DNA from: Brachionus koreanus
Lineage: Eukaryota; Rotifera; Eurotatoria; Ploima; Brachionidae
Direction: 5' to 3'
NCBI GenBank assembly: GCA_016987375.1
Contig: PJRA01000519.1
Coordinates: 1,906,424-1,917,582, forward strand
DNA length: 11,159 bases
Shown: piece by piece, positions 7,204 through 11,159 of the stretch
Position numbering within the stretch: position 1 is the first letter of the stretch
How the letters are laid out: every line of letters starts with the position of its first letter
Program-made: the position numbers and the translations under genes
Notes under the pieces: generated by a model
What the model was told of the DNA's origin: nothing
What the model saw: only the letters and a program-made list of their open reading frames with translations
Database searches by the model: none

Positions 7204-7326
7204 ATAAAAAGACCAACAAAGTTACTTAAAGATTTGCTCGACATGCAGTCTACTGTAGCTGTTATCCTTATTATTTTTACTTTAATTATTATTTACCAAA
7301 TTTATTATTATTTCAGAAATTTCTAA
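7204..7326 (+). other. Candidate exon-like frame ending in a hydrophobic segment
   Basis: Directly after TTTCAG (a 3' splice-site-like sequence, 7198-7203), a 40-codon frame reads IKRPTKLLKDLLDMQ. It continues into a run of about 22 hydrophobic residues (STVAVILIIFTLIIIY...) and ends RNF-stop at 7326. The basic/amphipathic part (7204-7265) is GC-richer than its surroundings. It could be the last exon of a tail-anchored protein or a remnant of one. However, AT-rich DNA readily encodes I/F/Y/L runs, and no upstream exon was found. Confidence 0.2.
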
Positions 7327-7344
7327 AAGCAATTTCTTTTTTTT

Positions 7345-7430
7345 CAGGCGGCTGAAAGGAAGGACAAAGATCCATTCCAAACTGCCCGGGTCTAAACCCA
7401 AACTATATTTTTAAATAAATAAAAATTAAA
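7345..7430 (+). mobile_element. SINE-like short repeat, copy 2
   Basis: This copy matches copy 1 from GGCTGAAAGGAAGGAC through CCCAAACTAT and the following T-run, with six substitutions and one single-base gap over about 65 bases. Its B-box-like stretch GGGTCTAAACCC differs slightly. An AAATAAATAAAAATT tail follows. No convincing flanking duplication was found, which suggests an older or truncated insertion. Homology to copy 1 begins right at the CAG (7345-7347), which follows a T-rich tract typical of a 3' splice site. Confidence 0.5.
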
Positions 7431-7502
7431 ACATGCTTATGCAATAAATTTTTTACTCAAAAATATTTAACATCATTTTTCAATGATAAATCTTGAGAAT
7501 GA

Positions 7503-7703
7503 TCATTTTAATTTGATCATTAACTTCAATTTGCCTTTTTTTTTCATAAATCTTTTAAATTTAAAAAGATGAGTCCAAATTTTAATTTTTACTAATAAAT
7601 TCTCGTCAATATCATTGAGGAAGTCATTTAGTTCCATTCTTTCTCGTTTTTCTTTGGCTTCCGGTTTTGGTGTATTCTCTTTAGACAGTAGCCTTTTACT
7701 ACT
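7503..7703 (-). pseudogene. Hidden coding remnant, charged peptide
   Basis: A 66-codon minus-strand frame lies between two stops. Its first half has normal coding texture: SSKRLLSKENTPKPEAKEKR and then ERMELNDFLNDIDENLL, encoded by a stretch (about 7600-7703) clearly less AT-rich than its flanks. After residue 37 it degrades into K/I/F-rich AT-sequence. A donor-like TTA|GTAAAA coincides with that change, so residues 1-37 may be one exon and the remainder intron. The only internal Met (residue 23) would give a 44-residue product. I do not recognise the family. It may be an exon of an unseen gene or a relic of a duplicated one. Confidence 0.35.
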
Positions 7704-8572
7704 TTAGTACTTAAATTCTTTAATTCATTCTCTTACTTATTTCCTTTTACCCTGTTTAGTTTATACAAATAATTTTAGCGATCATTGAATGTTGGTCGAT
7801 TAAAAAATGCACAAAATGACTAATTTATTTTTTAAAAAATTTCATTATTACTTTTGACATCATTTTTTTTATGTGGAAACACATATTTTTTTGAATCACA
7901 TAAATTTTTGAAAAAAAATATATATTTCTCTAATTTTTTGCTTGTTAAAGTCACATATTAGTTGACTGCAGAGTCACAGGACCCAATTGAATTTAGGTTA
8001 AAATTTGGTCGACCAAAAAATTCGATTTTGGCTAATCAGCTAAACAAGCTGAACCAACATCACTGTTATATTCCGCAAATACTTAATAATCTTTTAATAA
8101 AAGCACTTGAAATATGAAAATGTTTAAAAGCACTAGAGCCAATCTTGCCAGTCTTGGCAATAGTTGATGTTTTGATTCAAAAAAGCTATGTATGTAATTT
8201 CTGTTAAAATCTAAATTTGGGTAAGAATGTCGGCCAAAGGTTTAAATTTAAAATTGAATCAAACAAACAAATTTAGTTGTAATATTTTATTTTGAAATGG
8301 ATTCGATTGGTCTCATCAGTATTGTTTTTAAAAATAATTTTTTTTTTTTTTTTTTTAAATTAATTTTGAAAATTTTTTTTCAATCTTGTCAGACAATGTT
8401 TAAATAAAATAAATCGCTACAAAAAAAAAAGGTAATCTGCTTTAAAAATGAATTTTGAAAAAGAAAAAAAAAATAAAAATGAAAAATTTTCATCTTGCAT
8501 ATTCTCTCAGGCCGTATTGATCTAAAAATTAAAAAAAAAATTTTTCTTTTTTAATCTAAAAATTAAATTTGT
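7704..8572. other. Gene-free 3' flank of CCT4
   Basis: No frame of note. The stretch holds the perfect 14-base palindrome TTTGGTCGACCAAA (8004-8017), a perfect hairpin TTGCCA-GTCT-TGGCAA (8145-8160) and long A/T homopolymer runs (8338-8360, for example). For CCT4 transcripts a minus-strand ATTAAA stands at 8549-8554, about 20 bases after the stop, and an AATAAA at 8286-8291. Which of these is used cannot be decided. Confidence 0.45.
8004..8017. repeat. Perfect 14-bp palindrome of a scattered motif family
   Basis: TTTGGTCGACCAAA is a perfect palindrome. Together with 8018-8060 (GATTTTGGCTAATC ... GAACCAACATCA) it aligns in reverse orientation with about 6200-6265 (TTGGTTGATTAAA, TTTTGGCTAAC and AACCAACTTCA on that copy's minus strand). 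Related short versions occur at 6275-6289 and 7793-7806. It is probably an eroded repeat family. Confidence 0.4.
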
Positions 8573-10186
8573 TTAGCTTACAATGTCATCTATTTTGAGA
8601 ATGGATCGAACAGTCTCCGAGGCGAGACTGATGGCACTCTGGGAGACAAGCAAAGGCTGGACAACATTTTCCTCTAGGATATCGGTGATTAGGCCCTTGC
8701 GAACATTGATGCCGGCGGTGTACTGTCCTTGAGCGTGTCTGTTCCTCAGCTCGGTCACAGTGGCAATGGGGTTCAAGCCGGCATTCTCGGCTAGAGTGTA
8801 CGGCACAACCTCGAGAGCTTCGGCGAACGCCTTGTAGCAGTACTGCTCCATGCCAGTCAAAGTATTGGCGTGCTCGCTCAGTCTGATCACGAGCTCGGTC
8901 TCGGGCGCACCACCGCCCGCAATCAGCGCTCTCTCCTTGACCAAACATCTAATGACACACAGTGCGTCATGGATCGATCTGTCGGCTTCGTCCAGCACCA
9001 GTCTATTGCTGCCCCGGACCAAAATGGACACTGTTCGGCCCGGATTGGCCACGCCTGTGAACTTGACAACTTTGCTCGAGCCGGCCGACACTTCTTCGAC
9101 CAGGTCGGCCTGTCCCAGCATGTCCGTGTTAAAATGATCCAAGCTAGCTATCGGCTTGCATGCCAAACTTTTGCATATAAATTCAATGTCGTCTCGTTCG
9201 ATGTCTTTGACAACCATTATCTTCATTTTGGACAAAAAGTGAAGTGCCAATTCGTTGACAGCGTCTCTTAGAATACTTTTTTGTATTAGCAAAACATTGC
9301 AATTGGCCGCTTTTATCTTCTTGACAATGTTCAATATGTATTGACGTTCTTCTTTTAGAATGCGGTCCATTTGAGTGTAATCGTTTATGATCACATTGTT
9401 TTCCATGTCGGTCTTGGGCGGACTAATGCAAAATTGTATTAGAGCAATTTTGGCCTTTTCGACCCGCTTGGGTCCGTCATAGCCGGAGGCTTTTTGGTCG
9501 AGGACGAGGCCTTCGATTAGCTCGGTGTCGTCGACAGTGCCGCCGAGCTTTTTTATGAGCTTGATATCGCGCAGATCGACATTGCAGGCAGAGGCCGGAT
9601 CGATTACCTTCATGACGGCGTCGACGGCGATCGGCGCCAATTGGCTCGAGAATTGGGAGACCACTTTTGAGTTGAGCGAGGTCGAGGCCGATTTAAGCAG
9701 AGATTGTCGGTCGGCGAGCTCGACCTTTTGCGACACGCTCTGCAGAATCTCGCGAGACTTGGCCGAGGCGCGCTGAAACGACTCCGATATGACGGTCGGG
9801 TGAATGCCCTTGGCGAGCAGTTTGGACGAGGCCTCGAGCAGTGCGCCGGCTATCACGACCACAGTGGTGGTGCCGTCGCCGGCCTCGATGTCCTGTGCCT
9901 TGGACAGCTCGACGAGCATTTTGGCCGCCGGATGAATCACTTGCATCTGCTTTAGGATGGTGGCGCCGTCGTTGGTGATTGTCACCGAGCCGTCTGCGCT
10001 CTGTATCATTTTGTCCATGCCTTTCGGGCCCAGAGATGTGCGCACTGCTTCGGCTATTGATTTAGCTGCGATTATGTTTGAGTCGCGCACGTGCTCTGGC
10101 TTTGAGCGGTCTTTGAACGCCGTGTTGGTCGGCGGCTTTTTGATTATTGGAGCTGATGATGCTACGGGTGCACTGGTCTGAGTCAT
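8573..10186 (-). CDS. cct4: T-complex protein 1 subunit delta (CCT4), cytosolic chaperonin
   Basis: The 537-residue frame is full length for CCT4 (about 540 in animals). CCT4 is one of eight subunits of the TRiC/CCT double ring that folds actin, tubulin and many WD-repeat proteins using ATP. Group II chaperonin motifs are intact: [12 protein letters not shown] (49-60), TNDGATIL (71-78), GDGTT (103-107, with the ATP-handling Asp104), HDALCVIR (406-413, Asp407 corresponding to the hydrolytic Asp), IAGGGAPE (422-429) and AGINVRKG (491-498). The delta identity is supported by the close match to animal CCT4 throughout, including [25 protein letters not shown] and [11 protein letters not shown] near the end. 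The equatorial and intermediate segments are GC-rich, while codons for about residues 260-355 (apical domain) are clearly AT-richer. No introns. The ATG context (AGAATGA) is good, and an A16 tract precedes it. Confidence 0.97.
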   Translation of the reverse strand: MTQTSAPVASSAPIIKKPPTNTAFKDRSKPEHVRDSNIIAAKSIAEAVRTSLGPKGMDKMIQSADGSVTITNDGATILKQMQVIHPAAKMLVELSKAQDIEAGDGTTTVVVIAGALLEASSKLLAKGIHPTVISESFQRASAKSREILQSVSQKVELADRQSLLKSASTSLNSKVVSQFSSQLAPIAVDAVMKVIDPASACNVDLRDIKLIKKLGGTVDDTELIEGLVLDQKASGYDGPKRVEKAKIALIQFCISPPKTDMENNVIINDYTQMDRILKEERQYILNIVKKIKAANCNVLLIQKSILRDAVNELALHFLSKMKIMVVKDIERDDIEFICKSLACKPIASLDHFNTDMLGQADLVEEVSAGSSKVVKFTGVANPGRTVSILVRGSNRLVLDEADRSIHDALCVIRCLVKERALIAGGGAPETELVIRLSEHANTLTGMEQYCYKAFAEALEVVPYTLAENAGLNPIATVTELRNRHAQGQYTAGINVRKGLITDILEENVVQPLLVSQSAISLASETVRSILKIDDIVS

Positions 10187-10330
10187 TCTTGTTTTTTTTT
10201 TTTTTTTATTGTTTCAAATTAAGACTAAATTAAAATTTTTTTTCAAATTTTGTGTTCACTATGAAATTTGTGTTCTAGTGTAAGTAAGACATGCGCTTTT
10301 ATTAAGTGAAATTTTTTTTTTTTATTAAAC
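10187..10330 (-). promoter_or_regulatory. CCT4 5' leader and putative promoter region
   Basis: On the minus strand a run of 16 A (10192-10207) ends five bases before the ATG, giving an A-tract leader. Upstream the sequence is AT-rich, with CTTAATAAAAGCGC (10295-10308) as the only TATA-like stretch. No clear heat-shock element is seen. Promoter placement is a guess from position. Confidence 0.25.
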
Positions 10331-11159
10331 GATCAGATTAGTGCTTGTGAATGCAAGAGAAAAAAAAAAAAATTTTTTTTCAAATATTTGCATGAGAAAA
10401 ATTCAAATAACTAGAGCAGTGTGGTTTGTATGGTAACGGTTAGGTTTAATGTGCATTTAGAATTTAGAAATAAATTAAATAGAAAATTTTTTTTTTGTTT
10501 TTTAAAGACGTTCATTGATGCACTAATTTAAAATTCTATAAAACTAAACCTTATAAAACATCTCATTAAGTGATTTTTTTATTGATATTTTTTTTTAATT
10601 TTTAAAATTGACATTTGATTTGTTTGGTGATAACTAATTCAAAAGTAGTGACCCTAAGCTCCACAGCGAGTAAATAAGGAAAGGAAAAAAAATTTTCTTA
10701 CAAGTGTTACTTTAATTTAAGAGACAAAATAATTGAATAAAGTGAAGATTTTAATAATTTTTTCAAGTGTTACTTTTAGATGTTTTATGAAGAATAAAAC
10801 ACAAATAAAACTTAAATAAGTTAGAATAATAATTATTGTAGTAGCAAATTTATTATTTATTAGTAGAAAAAAAAAACGTATCAGAATTTTTTTTTTTCTT
10901 AGTAGAATAAAAAAAGGATGGATGAGAATCCATCAGATGAAAAAGATAATTGTCAGACCATTTATTTAACTGTCCGACAAAAGAATATTAAGTGTCAATT
11001 TCTATTTAAAATCATTTGCACTAATCATTTTGTATTTGTAACTTATTATTGGTTTTGTGAAATTTAATACAATAGAACAGAACAAAAAGTTAAAAAGTCT
11101 TATTACTATACTTTTAAAAGTCAAAAGCAAGTTCTGTAAATACAAAATGATGCAACATT
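10331..11159. other. AT-rich gene-free right end with small hairpins
   Basis: No coding frame. A 13-base direct repeat, CAAGTGTTACTTT, occurs at 10701-10713 and 10764-10776. Two neighbouring hairpins lie at 10917-10934 (perfect 7-base stem GATGGAT/ATCCATC with a GAGA loop) and 10951-10979 (8-base stem with one mismatch). Long A/T homopolymers fill the rest. Confidence 0.4.

Noticed and set aside
8586..10181. Several frames of 74-133 residues overlapping CCT4 on both strands
   Set aside because: They arise from the strong codon bias of CCT4, which removes stops in other frames. None resembles a known protein, while the CCT4 frame is complete.
1..11159. CRISPR array, tRNA, rRNA or prokaryotic operon
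   Set aside because: No regularly spaced repeats, no foldable tRNA and no rRNA signature were seen. The genes are clearly eukaryotic.

Overview
This is AT-rich eukaryotic DNA, most likely from a small metazoan. Two complete single-exon genes sit on the minus strand. One is the CCT4 (delta) subunit of the cytosolic chaperonin. The other is a secreted protein with ten EGF modules and two C-terminal ShKT-like modules. The EGF/ShKT architecture marks an animal. The very low GC outside CCT4, the compact intronless genes and the decayed transposon pieces would fit a monogonont rotifer, but that assignment is an inference from style and not proven by any marker here.

Layout. Positions 1-480 are non-coding, except that 315-385 is a degraded copy of part of EGF module 3 of the EGF gene, in the same orientation. 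Positions 481-830 form a long imperfect inverted repeat (a fold-back or MITE-like element). Positions 838-1178 hold a relic of a mariner-like transposase (helix-turn-helix only). Positions 1700-1945 hold a relic of the endonuclease domain of a LINE-type retrotransposon. A cluster of ATCGATG palindromes (2037-2113) precedes the 3' end of the EGF gene (2248-3735). A second fold-back element with about 70-bp arms lies upstream of that gene (4054-4464). The desert 4465-8572 contains a small N-terminal-like coding fragment with an AT-hook motif (4775-4888), two copies of a short tRNA-like SINE candidate (6510-6599 and 7345-7430), a third inverted-repeat structure around the first of these, two short candidate coding remnants (7204-7326 plus, 7503-7703 minus) and a scattered TTGGTCGACCAA-like motif. 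CCT4 occupies 8573-10186. Positions 10187-11159 are AT-rich with only small hairpins.

The two intact genes have unrelated functions: CCT4 folds actin, tubulin and other cytosolic clients, while the EGF/ShKT protein is predicted to be extracellular. They share orientation and an A-rich leader just before the ATG, but nothing suggests co-regulation. The remaining content is mostly a record of mobile-element insertion and decay. I saw no convincing new multi-gene system. The best leads are the SINE-like family, the EGF-module pseudogene fragment, the paired extra cysteines in EGF modules 7 and 8, and the hidden coding remnants.
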